From: Terriglobia bacterium
GTDB taxonomy: Bacteria > Acidobacteriota > Terriglobia > JAIQFV01
Reading direction: 5' to 3'
Length of the DNA stretch: 64,000 nucleotides
Assembly (NCBI GenBank): GCA_020072965.1
Contig: JAIQFY010000016.1
Location: 1 to 64,000 of the forward strand
How positions within the stretch are numbered: the stretch's first letter is position 1; every line of letters begins with the position of its first letter. Positions 33,801 through 42,959 of this stretch are shown in pieces. The translations under genes were made by a program, and so were the position numbers. Under the pieces are notes generated by a model that was given only the letters and a program-made list of their open reading frames with translations, was not told the origin of the DNA and searched no databases.

Positions 33801-35922
33801 ACGGTCCATAACGCACACTGTAGCTCACCCCTGTCTGAAATGTGCCGTCCCCATTGCCCAAAAAGACCCTGACGTCATCCCTGGTAGGCACGACCACGTC
33901 GAGCTTTCCATCCCCGTTGAGGTCTCCGATGGAAACGGATTGCGGCTCTGTCCCGGCGTCATATTTCGTGACCGGTCCGAAGGTGCCGTCCCCGTTCCCC
34001 ATTGAAACAGCCAAACCGGCAATCCCGGCCATGGCCAGGTCCGCCTTCCCATCTCCATTGAGGTCTCCTACCGCCACGGCATAGATGGTCGAACCCGAGT
34101 TGTTATGATTCGTCGACTCTACAGTGACACTGGGCTTCAAGACGAAGGCAGGCATGCTGCAGCCGCCTGCCAACGTCGTGAAGGTTCCGTCCAAACCATT
34201 GGTTATTCCGGAGCTGTTCGAAGCAACGATGCGATAATGATAGAGCGTGTTCGGCATCAGCGAACTCAACTCCGCTGCAATGTAAAGTGAATTGCTCAGG
34301 CCGCTAATCGATCGGGACGGCGTTGTGCTCCCGTAGGAGGCTGTCGTTCCGTACTGGAAGTAGGCTGTGGTGTCCAGACGGTTTGGATTCACGGTCCCGC
34401 TAAAGGTCGCGGAATTGGCGGTCACATTTGCGACCGCATTGCTGGTGGCAAATGGGACACCCGCAACATCCACCTGATAAGCACGGCTCGCCTGGCAGCC
34501 GTTCGAATCGGTGACGGCGATCGTGAATATGAAATTTATCCCACTCACCACCGGTGTCCCCGATATAACTCCTGAAGTGGATAGAACCAGCCCCTGAGGC
34601 AATGCCCCTGCGACGACTGAAAAAGTATAAGGCCCGGTCCCGCCGGTGGCAGAAAGGGCCTGGCTGTACGCAACCCCCTGCGAAGCACTGGGGATCGTAT
34701 CGGGTGAAAGCGTGATAGAACCGCAGGAAGAGATGCAGGTGTTGAGCAGGACCGAAACCGTATTCGAACCGGAATTCGTCACAACGAGGTCCTTCTTCCC
34801 GTCGCCGTTGACGTCCACGGCCAGAATGCCAATGGGAAGGACGCCCACGCCGAAATGAGTAGGCGCTTTGAAAGTACCGTCGCCGTTGCCCTGCAAGACC
34901 AAGGCCTCATTGGTGTTATTGTCGGTCACTGCAAGATCCAAAAAGCCATCTCCGTTGAAGTCTGCCGCCACCACTGACTTGAGTTTACTTCCAGCCGGAT
35001 AACTAACCACCGGTTGAAAGATCACACTCCCTCCGCCAAGAAGAATCGAAACGGTTCCAGTAGAGTAATTGGCAACAGCAATATCCAATCTTCCGTCTCC
35101 ATTGAAATCCCCTGTTGCAAGAGCAACAGGATCGCCTCCTACCAGAAAATCAAATTGAGGGAGTGTATAAAAGGAACCGTCCCCTCTCCCCCCGAGGATA
35201 CTAACCTTGCTTGTATACGTAGAAATCGCCAGGTCCAGTTTGCCGTCCCCAGTGAAATCTCCAGCGACGATGGACTTACCGTAGGGACTGATGGATGTTG
35301 TTCGGAACGTCCTGTCCCCGTTCGCGAAGATCAGGGCAACATTGGAATGACTGACAAACGCCAAATCCAGCTTTCCGTCTCCATTGAATTCTCCTGTCGC
35401 CACGGAATCCCCTTCGGGTGCCATGGGGGAGATGACTGCATCCGTGAACGTCCCATTGCCGTTCCCGAGTAAAATAGAGACTTTTTCAGATGTCCCACTG
35501 GCGAATGCAATGTCCGCCTTCCCATCTCCATCGAAATCCCCTGCGGCCACAGACAGGGGACCGGAATTACGCAGACCCGGGATGGGTGTCGTCACAGCCG
35601 CTTGAAAGGTCCCATCGCCGTTTCCCAAAAGGATCGAAAAGGACTTCGAACCCTTGTTCGCGACCACGAGGTCCACTTTTCCGTCACCGTTAAAATCGCC
35701 TGAGGCGACGGCGGTCGGCGAGGTGTCCACAGGGTAGACGGATTGCACTCCAAAGCCGGGTGAGAGACAGGCTGCCAGGGGGGACGGGGTGGTGAGGGAT
35801 CCTGTTCTATCTGAAGCGCGCAGAAGAAAGGGTTGAAGTCCCACGGCAACGAAGAGAATGCTTATCATTACATTGAAAATGAACACAGTTCTAGTGGGAT
35901 TCTGTTGGGGAAAGAAACGCAT
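30802..35922 (-). CDS. Large FG-GAP/VCBS repeat surface protein
   Basis: The 1,706-residue protein has an N-terminal membrane/signal segment ([17 protein letters not shown]). A block of FG-GAP/VCBS repeats follows (about residues 50-400, with recurring [11 protein letters not shown] calcium-binding motifs). Next come a putative Ig-like module ([23 protein letters not shown]), a fibronectin-like module, and a second FG-GAP block (about 620-990). [19 protein letters not shown] module is then followed by repeated C-terminal units with ARIFIDxxxG and IFPQxxDGGGY motifs. Proteins like this fold into beta-propellers and act outside the cell in adhesion or binding. The last C-terminal unit stops mid-domain ([14 protein letters not shown]), unlike the preceding one, so the tail may be truncated. 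GGAGG precedes the ATG at 35922. Confidence 0.9.
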   Translation of the reverse strand: MRFFPQQNPTRTVFIFNVMISILFVAVGLQPFLLRASDRTGSLTTPSPLAACLSPGFGVQSVYPVDTSPTAVASGDFNGDGKVDLVVANKGSKSFSILLGNGDGTFQAAVTTPIPGLRNSGPLSVAAGDFDGDGKADIAFASGTSEKVSILLGNGNGTFTDAVISPMAPEGDSVATGEFNGDGKLDLAFVSHSNVALIFANGDRTFRTTSISPYGKSIVAGDFTGDGKLDLAISTYTSKVSILGGRGDGSFYTLPQFDFLVGGDPVALATGDFNGDGRLDIAVANYSTGTVSILLGGGSVIFQPVVSYPAGSKLKSVVAADFNGDGFLDLAVTDNNTNEALVLQGNGDGTFKAPTHFGVGVLPIGILAVDVNGDGKKDLVVTNSGSNTVSVLLNTCISSCGSITLSPDTIPSASQGVAYSQALSATGGTGPYTFSVVAGALPQGLVLSTSGVISGTPVVSGINFIFTIAVTDSNGCQASRAYQVDVAGVPFATSNAVANVTANSATFSGTVNPNRLDTTAYFQYGTTASYGSTTPSRSISGLSNSLYIAAELSSLMPNTLYHYRIVASNSSGITNGLDGTFTTLAGGCSMPAFVLKPSVTVESTNHNNSGSTIYAVAVGDLNGDGKADLAMAGIAGLAVSMGNGDGTFGPVTKYDAGTEPQSVSIGDLNGDGKLDVVVPTRDDVRVFLGNGDGTFQTGVSYSVRYGPFSVDLGDFNGDGKVDLAVASYRPAPTSSIVSILLGNGNGTFQTAVTYSVSGSGPIAVVARDFNRDGKLDLATVNEDSNDVSILLGNGDGTLRTDVPYAVGSYPLTLAAGDFDGDGKIDLAVVNSSDDTISILRGNGDGTFRAKVDYPVGQAPAGIAALDFNGDGRVDLAVLNYLLRTVSLLTGNGNGTFQSPIDYGITFTIPQSITAGDLDGDGKPDLAVAYSGAAILLNVRSSSCTVATKSLTVSSVNPDYGVTVTVTPIDNSGLGTGGTRFTRTYNPNTQVTLTAPATASGNNFQKWQRNGADYSTSATITFGMDADYTATAIYGSTGNDPGATSSLVLVGGSLAGQTLSPSNRTVTVAAGTSLSGQVTVQLNSAWPANTTMAMGVTPNWGTHSTSFVDPGGFTTPVSGLNRNIPVNLTAPSLPGTYYITTAFGGEASAAYLMSCTSGSNPNGPVWNNGDDVADWSAPTIATANANGTVQVNYLTAGGISQYYVPATAIIVIVQTQTNTSVSIPIQSGGSGTASTAGASGTVKAGYATVGSNSGPSPYGIAVFSFEQNNVVATEAGVPASPPTKRARIFIDYRTGVTAKTDHQEVGTISTNTGFAVVNQGTAQANITLTLRDRSGRTVAAGQGLLGHGVHRALFINELNQWAADFNLPSDFPSVTQFGSLDFESDQPLSIVALRLTTNQRGETLLTTTPVADLTQAPNYAPIYFPQFADGGGYRSSFFLLNTSGSVQTGTVKTFDNRGSELTTRSVAGSQAQSEFIYQIEPNGFYTLLTDGTPAGVNVGSVQVIPDSGSSTPVGAGVFSYSLSGGGPSGTSSVVSESGIPSAIPSTHARIFIDRSAGHNTGVAIAAVNASPVHLYLTAYQMDGTTAVGNGTTGLDLVGNGHDAKFISEFIPSFLDGFTGVLDLSSTSPFVALTLRSLTNARGDFLMTTFPIADYGQLAPSPVIFPQIVDGGGYKTQFILLGTSGSVNTTLSFFDDDGSPMGVGKLRR

Positions 35923-36425
35923 TGAAAGCCTCCAAAAAGCCGATTCCAGATTCACTGCTCCTAGGAACCGGTCTCAGCAAATCAAGCCAATGGAACCACA
36001 ACCGACCATTGGTCATTAGTGACCCACATCACTCAACTCGGCCGATCAATCCTTCTTCAGGGAAAGAAGCCATCGAATGAGAGTCCCGTGCCAGCCAGAT
36101 CCGCAGGATGTCTTGAAAAAACGAATGTCGACAGCATTGGAAATCAAATGAAGGCCTCGATGCTCGGGCCTGAGGAGAAGACATTTCCACAGCATTAGAG
36201 AAAAAAATGGCTTACTTTCAACCGGATCTTAAAAGGGACAGAGGGGGCCGAAGGAACAAATACAAGGGATGACTAAGTAAAGCACTCCTCACTTCCGACA
36301 GTTATTATAGCCCCGCACTTCCTCCAGAGGCAAGGCTCCAATCAATCCCGGTTACCAGCTCACAACTTCTGTCCTGCATTACCTTTATTTTGGAGTATGG
36401 CCCGCTGCGGCTGACCAATCTTTCC
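35923..36425. other. Intergenic region
   Basis: About 500 bases between two minus-strand genes. No gene, terminator or known repeat unit was recognised. It must hold the promoter of the FG-GAP gene. Confidence 0.5.
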
Positions 36426-38864
36426 TTATTGATGGTGGAGAACCTGCATGGGATCGACTCGAGAGGCTTTATGGGCCGGATACCAGGATGCGGCCAGCGT
36501 GATGGCGATCGCCAGCAGCGAGCTTGCCAGATAGACGCTCGGGTCATGAGCCTTCACGCCAAACAGCCAACTTGACATCAGGCGCATGACCCCCAGCGCC
36601 ACTCCAAAACCGATGGCGACCCCGATCAGTGAGAGGCGGAGCGAATCGCCAAGCACGAGGGATTGGATTTCGCGGGGCCGGGCGCCCAACGCTACACGGA
36701 TCCCCATCTCACGCGAGCGGCGGCTCACCAGGAAGGATACGACGCTGAATAGGCCGGTGGACGCCAGAAAGAGGCCCAGAATTCCCAGGCCCGCCAGCAA
36801 CATCGTCGCCGACCAATCGTCGAACAAAGCCACCCGCATGTGCTCGTGGAGAGTCCTGGCCTCCACAATCGGAACTTTCCCAGCCGCGTTGCGAGCTTCG
36901 CGAATAACGGGTTCGGACATGGATCGGGGGTCTCCGTTCATTTCGATGAAGAGAGCAGCCTCCGCCGAGTACCTTTGTGGAAATGGGAAGAAGAGGTAGG
37001 GTTGAGTCTCTTCATGGATCGTGAGATACCGGCCATCCTCGACGATCCCGATGATCTGATAATCCCGGTCTCGAATCCGCAGCCACCGGCCCAGCGGTTC
37101 TGAGCCCGGCCAATAACGTTTCGCCATCGCCTCATTGATGATAATGCTGCGGGTGCTGGTGGGTGAATCCTGAGGGCCAAAATCGCGGCCGTGCAGAATT
37201 CGCGTTCCCAGCGTGGAGAAGAAGTTCAGGCCGACAATGTTATAGCGAACCTTGACTCCTTTTTCCGGATCAGGGGAAACATAGCCCGGAATTTCCACTC
37301 TCTCCTTCTCACCGGCTTCATTTGAATCCAGAAGCGGCCGACGCGCGATGCTCGCTTGCCGCACCCCCGGCACGGCGCGGACTCGTTCCTGGATCCTCTC
37401 AAAAAGTGCCATCGATTGTGCAGCGTTGTACCCGAAAAATTCCGGCAAGCCCACATCCACGATCAGGATGTTTTTGTTGGGATCAAAACCCGGCCTTATT
37501 TGAAGGGTCAACAGCAGACTCTTGACCAGCAGTCCGGCCGCAATCAGCAGGACGACCGAGAGGGCAATTTCCGCGATGGTCAAGCTGTTCTTTAAAGAGA
37601 AAAATCGGAGTCGCCCCGTCGAGGGGAGAGTATCTCCCTTTAGGACCGGTGCCACTTCGCAGCGCGTGGCCTGCCAGCCGGGGATGAGTCCGAACAGCAG
37701 TATGGTGAACAAGGACGCAAAGGTGGTGAACAATACCACGCGGGTATCGATCCGAATGTCGGGACCCGAGGCAAGGTATGAAGGGGGAATGATCGCAATC
37801 ACGGCTTGCATGAACCATTGGAGCAACAGCAGGCCCGCGGCGCCTCCCAGGATTGCCAGAAGAACTCCTTCGGTCAGCCATTGTCGTAGGAGTCTTGCCC
37901 GGGACGCTCCCACCGCGAGCCGGACCGCGATCTCCCGGTGGCGTCCTTCCTGTTGAGCAAGAATTAAATTGGCCACATTGGCGCAGGCGATAAGAAGAAC
38001 GAGCCCAACCATCGCCAGAATAAAGATGCTGAGCGGCATCACTTTTCGGAGGCGCTCTCCCTCCGTCCGGCCGCTGAATTCGTGGCCCTTATTGGTCTCC
38101 GGATAAGCCGCCTCCAAACGCTGCCCTACCAACCTCAACTGGGCCGCAATCTCCTCTCTCGCCACCCCGGGTTTGGTACGGCCACATAGAGTAAACCAGC
38201 GCGATCCGCGCGATTCAAACTCCTGGCGGGCGCCGGACATCATCACACTCCACGTGCGGGGAGTGATCCAAAGGTCGATCGATCCCGTGCGGTCCAATCC
38301 GCGAAACTCGCGGGGCGCCACACCCATCAGCGGAAGACTTTGGCCGTCCACGGAAATGGATTGGCCAATGATCGTGGAGTTTCCGTTGAAGTACTTCAGC
38401 CAGGCCGCGTGGCTGATGACCACGCCCGGTTCACCTTCTTCGCTCGATTTCAGGTCGGTTGAAAAGGTCCTGCCGACGGCTGGCTTGACCCCGAGAACCG
38501 AGAAGTAATTTTCCGAGACGACACTCACGAACACGAATCCATCAGCCTCGTCAGTCTTGATGAAAGCGCCGCGATTCCCAAAGGCGAAGAGGTCAGTAAA
38601 CACCGTGTTCTGATTCCGAAGATCAAGAAAGTCCGAATAAGAACACAGGTGATCTTCCCCCCGGGCATCACGGGAGGAGATCTCGACCAGTTCGGCGGGG
38701 TTCTTCACGGGCAGCGGCCGCAGGAAGAATCCGTCGACGATACTGAAAACGGCGGAATTGGCGCCGATCCCAAGGGCTAACGAGAGAATCGCGACCAAAG
38801 TTACACCAGGATGTTTGCTGAGAACACGGAGTCCAAAGCGAATATCTTGCAGGAAAGCCCCCAT
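36426..38864 (-). CDS. ADOP-type MacB/FtsX permease 3
   Basis: The 812-residue protein begins MGAFLQDIRFGLRVLSKHPG with the first membrane segment [20 protein letters not shown]. Two MacB-core/FtsX units follow (first FtsX helices near LAMVGLVLLIACANVANLIL) and the C-terminus is ASRVDPMQVLHHQ, slightly different from the usual RYE end. The ATG at 38864 has GGGGAGG six bases upstream. It has no adjacent padR and lies downstream of a MITE-like element copy. Substrate unknown; the short N-terminus groups it with ADOP 2 and 7. Confidence 0.9.
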   Translation of the reverse strand: MGAFLQDIRFGLRVLSKHPGVTLVAILSLALGIGANSAVFSIVDGFFLRPLPVKNPAELVEISSRDARGEDHLCSYSDFLDLRNQNTVFTDLFAFGNRGAFIKTDEADGFVFVSVVSENYFSVLGVKPAVGRTFSTDLKSSEEGEPGVVISHAAWLKYFNGNSTIIGQSISVDGQSLPLMGVAPREFRGLDRTGSIDLWITPRTWSVMMSGARQEFESRGSRWFTLCGRTKPGVAREEIAAQLRLVGQRLEAAYPETNKGHEFSGRTEGERLRKVMPLSIFILAMVGLVLLIACANVANLILAQQEGRHREIAVRLAVGASRARLLRQWLTEGVLLAILGGAAGLLLLQWFMQAVIAIIPPSYLASGPDIRIDTRVVLFTTFASLFTILLFGLIPGWQATRCEVAPVLKGDTLPSTGRLRFFSLKNSLTIAEIALSVVLLIAAGLLVKSLLLTLQIRPGFDPNKNILIVDVGLPEFFGYNAAQSMALFERIQERVRAVPGVRQASIARRPLLDSNEAGEKERVEIPGYVSPDPEKGVKVRYNIVGLNFFSTLGTRILHGRDFGPQDSPTSTRSIIINEAMAKRYWPGSEPLGRWLRIRDRDYQIIGIVEDGRYLTIHEETQPYLFFPFPQRYSAEAALFIEMNGDPRSMSEPVIREARNAAGKVPIVEARTLHEHMRVALFDDWSATMLLAGLGILGLFLASTGLFSVVSFLVSRRSREMGIRVALGARPREIQSLVLGDSLRLSLIGVAIGFGVALGVMRLMSSWLFGVKAHDPSVYLASSLLAIAITLAASWYPAHKASRVDPMQVLHHQ

Positions 38865-39295
38865 CACTCGCCTCCCCAATGAAAGAAAATCAGTGGAACT
38901 CCCAGTGAGTCAAAAAGCCTCTTTAATTCAAGACGCGTTCAGTGAACCGAAGGTTTCGAAATAATGAATCCGTATTTACCTCCGCAAGGGGAGGATACCG
39001 TGGCAAACGATTCGATAACAAGTGGAAGGGAAGCTCTCTGCCATATGCTCTGTCTAATTTTGGCCCGAATTTTGATTTTAAGGGCGTCAACCGGGCGTTA
39101 GGTTCTTCCATAAAAATCCATTGCGATTGAACGAAGGAAGTATGAAACTGTTCCGCCATAAGAGGGCCTAAACTGAATGGGACGGACGACTGACTCGGTT
39201 CCATCGGTCGATGAGTTAAGAGCAAGGAGTCTGCCCTTTTAATTTGAAATTTCCAATTTGAGATCAGGAACTTTCCCCTGAGTTAACATACGTAA
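38865..39295. other. Intergenic region
   Basis: No credible gene. Near its end (39241-39266) is an AT-rich unit, AATTTGAAATTTCCAATTTG followed by AGATC, that recurs at 42662-42687 and 58191-58213. Confidence 0.5.
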
Positions 39296-39598
39296 TCCCG
39301 CTTCGCGCATATGCGTCAACCTAAAGAGGATTGATTTTAAAGGGGGAGGGGGACGGTTCTGTCGAATCCCCCCCAGCGGAAGCTGGGGGAAAGTTCAAGT
39401 CCAGCCCACAAACACAGGCTCCAAAAATAAACTACACCCCCCCCCCCATCCCGCGAAGCAGGATGGGGGAGGTAAGATAAGATAATGAAAATGGGATCGC
39501 TGCTGTAGGTTGTAGCTGAATCATCCCCCGCTTCCGCCGGGGGGATTATGGACGTTCGTTACTCCGGTCTTAGGTTGACGCGGATGCGCTTCGCGGGA
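39296..39598 (+). mobile_element. MITE-like element, copy 3
   Basis: This is the same orientation as copy 1, with the same internal blocks and hairpins. The ends match as inverted repeats (TCCCGC...CGCATATGCGTCAACC and GGTTGACGCGGATGCGC...GCGGGA). It lies between two ADOP genes. Sequence similarity to copy 1 is very high through the interior. Confidence 0.72.
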
Positions 39599-39892
39599 CC
39601 TCCAAAATGCTCCTACACCGGGAATTCAATTGGCGAATCATGCCGTCCTGAAACAGCGGCGAAAACGTTGAAGCTTCCACCCCGAGACCTTTGCCACCGT
39701 TTTCCCCTGAGGTACTTATCAAATTTCATCCCCCCAATATGACCTTCAACTTCGGTATTCGGGCTTACTGCACTCTCCCTCGGAATTTAGAGTTGCAGCC
39801 AGCGAGGGTTAATCAGGGATACTGGCTGGATTGTAGAAAGCGGTCCACCACGGCGAATCGCACTCCATGCCCCTGAGATCTGATTGTACTTC

Positions 39893-42526
39893 TCACTCAT
39901 ATCGCAGAGCGATTATGGGATCCACTTTCGTGGCCCGCCGCGCCGGAATGTAACACGCAAAAACACTCATGCAAGCAAGCAGAATGAATACAGCCGCAAA
40001 GGTAAGCGGGTCAACAAGACTGACGCCAAACAGCAGCCCCCGCAGCAGCGGCGTCAGCACCAGCGAGACCGTGAATCCTGCGGCCAGGCCCCAGGCAATC
40101 GGCGGGATCCCCTGGCGAAACACCATCTTCAGAATACCGAGGGGTTGAGCCCCCAATGTCATCCGAACGCCGATTTCGCCCGTGCGCTGCGAGACCGTGT
40201 AAGCGGTGACGCTATAAACTCCAATGCAGGCCAGCAGCAGGGCCAGCCCCGCAAGCCCTCCCGATAAGAAGGTAACGAACCGGGTTTGGGAGCGGGCCTG
40301 CGCAACATACTCCGACAAAACAGCAACTTTCGACACCGCCGCGTTCTTGTTCAGCCTGGCGACTTCCAGGCGGGCAGCCGATGCCAGCCCAGCCGGTGGA
40401 CGGGAAGTGCGCACGACCACGAACATGGGCCGCGGCGCCAAGGGAAATGGAAAGTAGATCTGTGGGCGCACTGAAACCGTGAGTGAGTGATATTGAACGT
40501 GCTTCACGACTCCGATGACGACGGCCCATTCCCGCTCGAATGCGTACGGACCCTTGGGCGAATCCTCAACACTCAATTTCTTTCCGATGGGGTCCTGGCC
40601 CGGCCATGTTTGCTGCGCCAGTCCATCGTCAATGATTACGACCGGCTGATGTGAAGCGTCATCCGAATCCGTAAAATCGCGGCCTTCAAGAAGAGTGGCC
40701 CCGATCGTGTTGAAGTAGCCCGGCAGAATCGAGCGGTGATCCGCCATCAGGGTGTTCTGTTGGTCCGGTGGAGTTCCTTCGGGCCAATAGTAGCTGTACC
40801 AGTTCGGGTAGCTGTCATCCAACGGGAGGTGAGACACCGCCGAGGCCGATTGAACATCCGGCAACGCGGAAAGGTTTTGTTGCAATTGATGGAGGAAATT
40901 GTAGTTCATCTCGGAGACCTGGAAGCTGAGAACGTTGTCGGCGCGAAAACCCGGATCGACATTCAAAGTGTTGACGAATGTGCGAAGCATTAAACCCGTG
41001 CCGATCAACAACGCAAAACTGAGTGCGAGCTCGGTGGCGATCAGAATATTCCTGGAGCGTCCGTGGCTGAAGCTCAGGGTGCGACCTCCTTCCTTGAGCC
41101 CTTCTAAGAGATCAATGCGGGTCGCTCCAAACGCCGGCGCCAGTCCGACAAGGATCCCGGTCAGAATTGCGACAGCCAGAGTGAATCCCAGAACCTCGGA
41201 ATCCAAATGAATGAAAACCAGACGAGCGAGCGATTGCGGGCGCAACCCGAGGAGACCCTTGAGCACGGCCCAGCCCACCGCGACGGCCGCGCCCCCGCCC
41301 AGGCACCCGAGTAAAATACTCTCCGTCAAGAGCTGTCGAATAAGTCGCCCTCGGGTTCCGCCTAACGCGGCCCGAAGGGTCATCTCGCGTTCCCGCCGGG
41401 ATGCCCGCGCCAGCAGCAGATTGGCGGCGTTCGCGCATGCGATTAACAGTACCAGTCCCACTGCCCCAAACAGCACCAGGAGCGCAGTGCGGATGCTTCG
41501 CACGTTATCATCCTGCAACGAGACGACGCGCAGCCGGAGATTCTGTTCGCCAAAATCCTTATCCAGTCGGCGAAGTTGAGCGGCGATACCATCCACTTCG
41601 GTTTGCGCCTGCACGATGTTTGTATGTGCGACGATGCGACCGATCATTCGAATGAAGCCGGAACTGCCGGTCTTCCTCAGATCGTTGGGCAGGGGGATAT
41701 ACAAATCGACGTTGGACGGGACGCTCGAGTCCTCCGGGAAGATCAGCCTAAAATCCCGGGGAAGCACACCGATCACGGTGGCGGAACCGCCGGCCGCACG
41801 TATCGTCTGGCCGATTAGTTTTGGGTTCGCACCATAACGGCGGTTCCAAAGGCCGTACGAAATGACCGCGACGGTCGCCGGGCCGGTCTGTTGCTCGTCC
41901 GCAGTGAAGAATCGACCCGCCTCAGGCCGCGTGCAAAGGAGCGGGAGGAAGTTGGCAGTCACCTGGGCCAGTTTGATCTGCTCGGGCTCGCCATCCCCGA
42001 CCAGCGTGCCATTGGTAACCCAGATACCTCCGATCTGTTCGAACAGGCGGCTTCGCTCGCGGATTTGAAACACCTCAGTCCCCGTGGCGGGGGTGCGGGT
42101 TTCGTTGCCAAGACCCGTCCAGATTATGGCGAGCCGGTTTGCGTCGGGATACGGCAGCGGTTTCAACAGCACCGCCTGAACGACACTAAAGATCGCCGTG
42201 TTCGCGCCGATTCCAAGCGCCAGGGTCAGGACGGCCACGGCAGTGAAACCGGGGGATTTGAACAGCAGCCGCAGGCCATAGCGCACATCCTGGAACAGGG
42301 TTTCAAGGAACACGGTGCCGCGGGCGTCGCGACATTCCTCTTTCACCCGGTCGAGCCCGCCGAAATCAAGTCGCGCGCGGCGACGTGCTTCCTCGGGCCT
42401 CAGCCCGGACCGGGTGTAGCGTTCGACCTGCCGCTCAAAATGAAACCCTAATTCGTCGTCCATCTCTGCTTCCACGGCATTCCGCCGGAACAGCCCGCGA
42501 AGCAGGAACAAGAGATGATGAAACAC
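39893..42526 (-). CDS. ADOP-type MacB/FtsX permease 4
   Basis: The 877-residue protein starts at a GTG (42526) with GGAGG five bases upstream. Its ~85-residue cytoplasmic N-terminal domain (RNAVEAEMDDELGFHFERQV, RLDFGGLDRVKEECRDARG) is the ADOP prefix region. Two MacB/FtsX units follow, with [20 protein letters not shown] and FGAVGLVLLIACANAANLLL, ending RRATKVDPIIALRYE. ADOP 5 lies upstream on the same strand across a 433-base spacer full of palindromes, and padR 2 lies beyond it. Regulation by padR 2 is possible but not certain, given the spacer. Confidence 0.92.
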   Translation of the reverse strand: MFHHLLFLLRGLFRRNAVEAEMDDELGFHFERQVERYTRSGLRPEEARRRARLDFGGLDRVKEECRDARGTVFLETLFQDVRYGLRLLFKSPGFTAVAVLTLALGIGANTAIFSVVQAVLLKPLPYPDANRLAIIWTGLGNETRTPATGTEVFQIRERSRLFEQIGGIWVTNGTLVGDGEPEQIKLAQVTANFLPLLCTRPEAGRFFTADEQQTGPATVAVISYGLWNRRYGANPKLIGQTIRAAGGSATVIGVLPRDFRLIFPEDSSVPSNVDLYIPLPNDLRKTGSSGFIRMIGRIVAHTNIVQAQTEVDGIAAQLRRLDKDFGEQNLRLRVVSLQDDNVRSIRTALLVLFGAVGLVLLIACANAANLLLARASRREREMTLRAALGGTRGRLIRQLLTESILLGCLGGGAAVAVGWAVLKGLLGLRPQSLARLVFIHLDSEVLGFTLAVAILTGILVGLAPAFGATRIDLLEGLKEGGRTLSFSHGRSRNILIATELALSFALLIGTGLMLRTFVNTLNVDPGFRADNVLSFQVSEMNYNFLHQLQQNLSALPDVQSASAVSHLPLDDSYPNWYSYYWPEGTPPDQQNTLMADHRSILPGYFNTIGATLLEGRDFTDSDDASHQPVVIIDDGLAQQTWPGQDPIGKKLSVEDSPKGPYAFEREWAVVIGVVKHVQYHSLTVSVRPQIYFPFPLAPRPMFVVVRTSRPPAGLASAARLEVARLNKNAAVSKVAVLSEYVAQARSQTRFVTFLSGGLAGLALLLACIGVYSVTAYTVSQRTGEIGVRMTLGAQPLGILKMVFRQGIPPIAWGLAAGFTVSLVLTPLLRGLLFGVSLVDPLTFAAVFILLACMSVFACYIPARRATKVDPIIALRYE

Positions 42527-42661
42527 AGTGCCCTCCTTGCATCTCAAGAACGCCGGGTCGATGGCCGGCGTTGGTCTCCAATGAGTCCCTAATTGGGACC
42601 TGCCATGTTTGATTCCAGATCTTATCCAGGGTTCTAAATGTAAGCGGTCGCAAAGCAATCC

Positions 42662-42687
42662 GAGATCTCAAATTTGAAATTTCAAAA
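42662..42687. repeat. AT-rich repeat unit (second of three)
   Basis: GAGATCTCAAATTTGAAATTTC is the inverted match of the units at 39241-39266 and 58191-58213. Function unknown. Confidence 0.45.
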
Positions 42688-42719
42688 CCTGCAATCCCTT
42701 CGGGAGAAGCTCTGAACCC

Positions 42720-42935
42720 GCCGGGTACCGCAGGTATGCCGCGGCGGGGTGCCGTAGGCATCTCGGGTGCCGCAGGCATGCGTTTTGGGCATGCCTGCGA
42801 ACCATACTGACTGAAGCCCTGCCTTCCCCCATCTTCTCCTAAGTGCGCCAATTCTTGACAATCCTGCCATTGATTCGCATGCATGCAAAAAGCGCATGCG
42901 TGCGGCACCCCTGCAAAAAGCACATGCCTGCGGCA
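42720..42935. repeat. GCAGGCATG palindromic repeats
   Basis: Several units of GCCGCAGGCATGC paired with GCATGCCTGCG occur here, including a ~70-base segment (42841-42910) that recurs near 61200-61270 and 61549-61622. The ADOP 4-ADOP 5 spacer contains no gene. Confidence 0.6.
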
Positions 42936-42959
42936 CCCAGACAACTTCAAACCTGTCGC

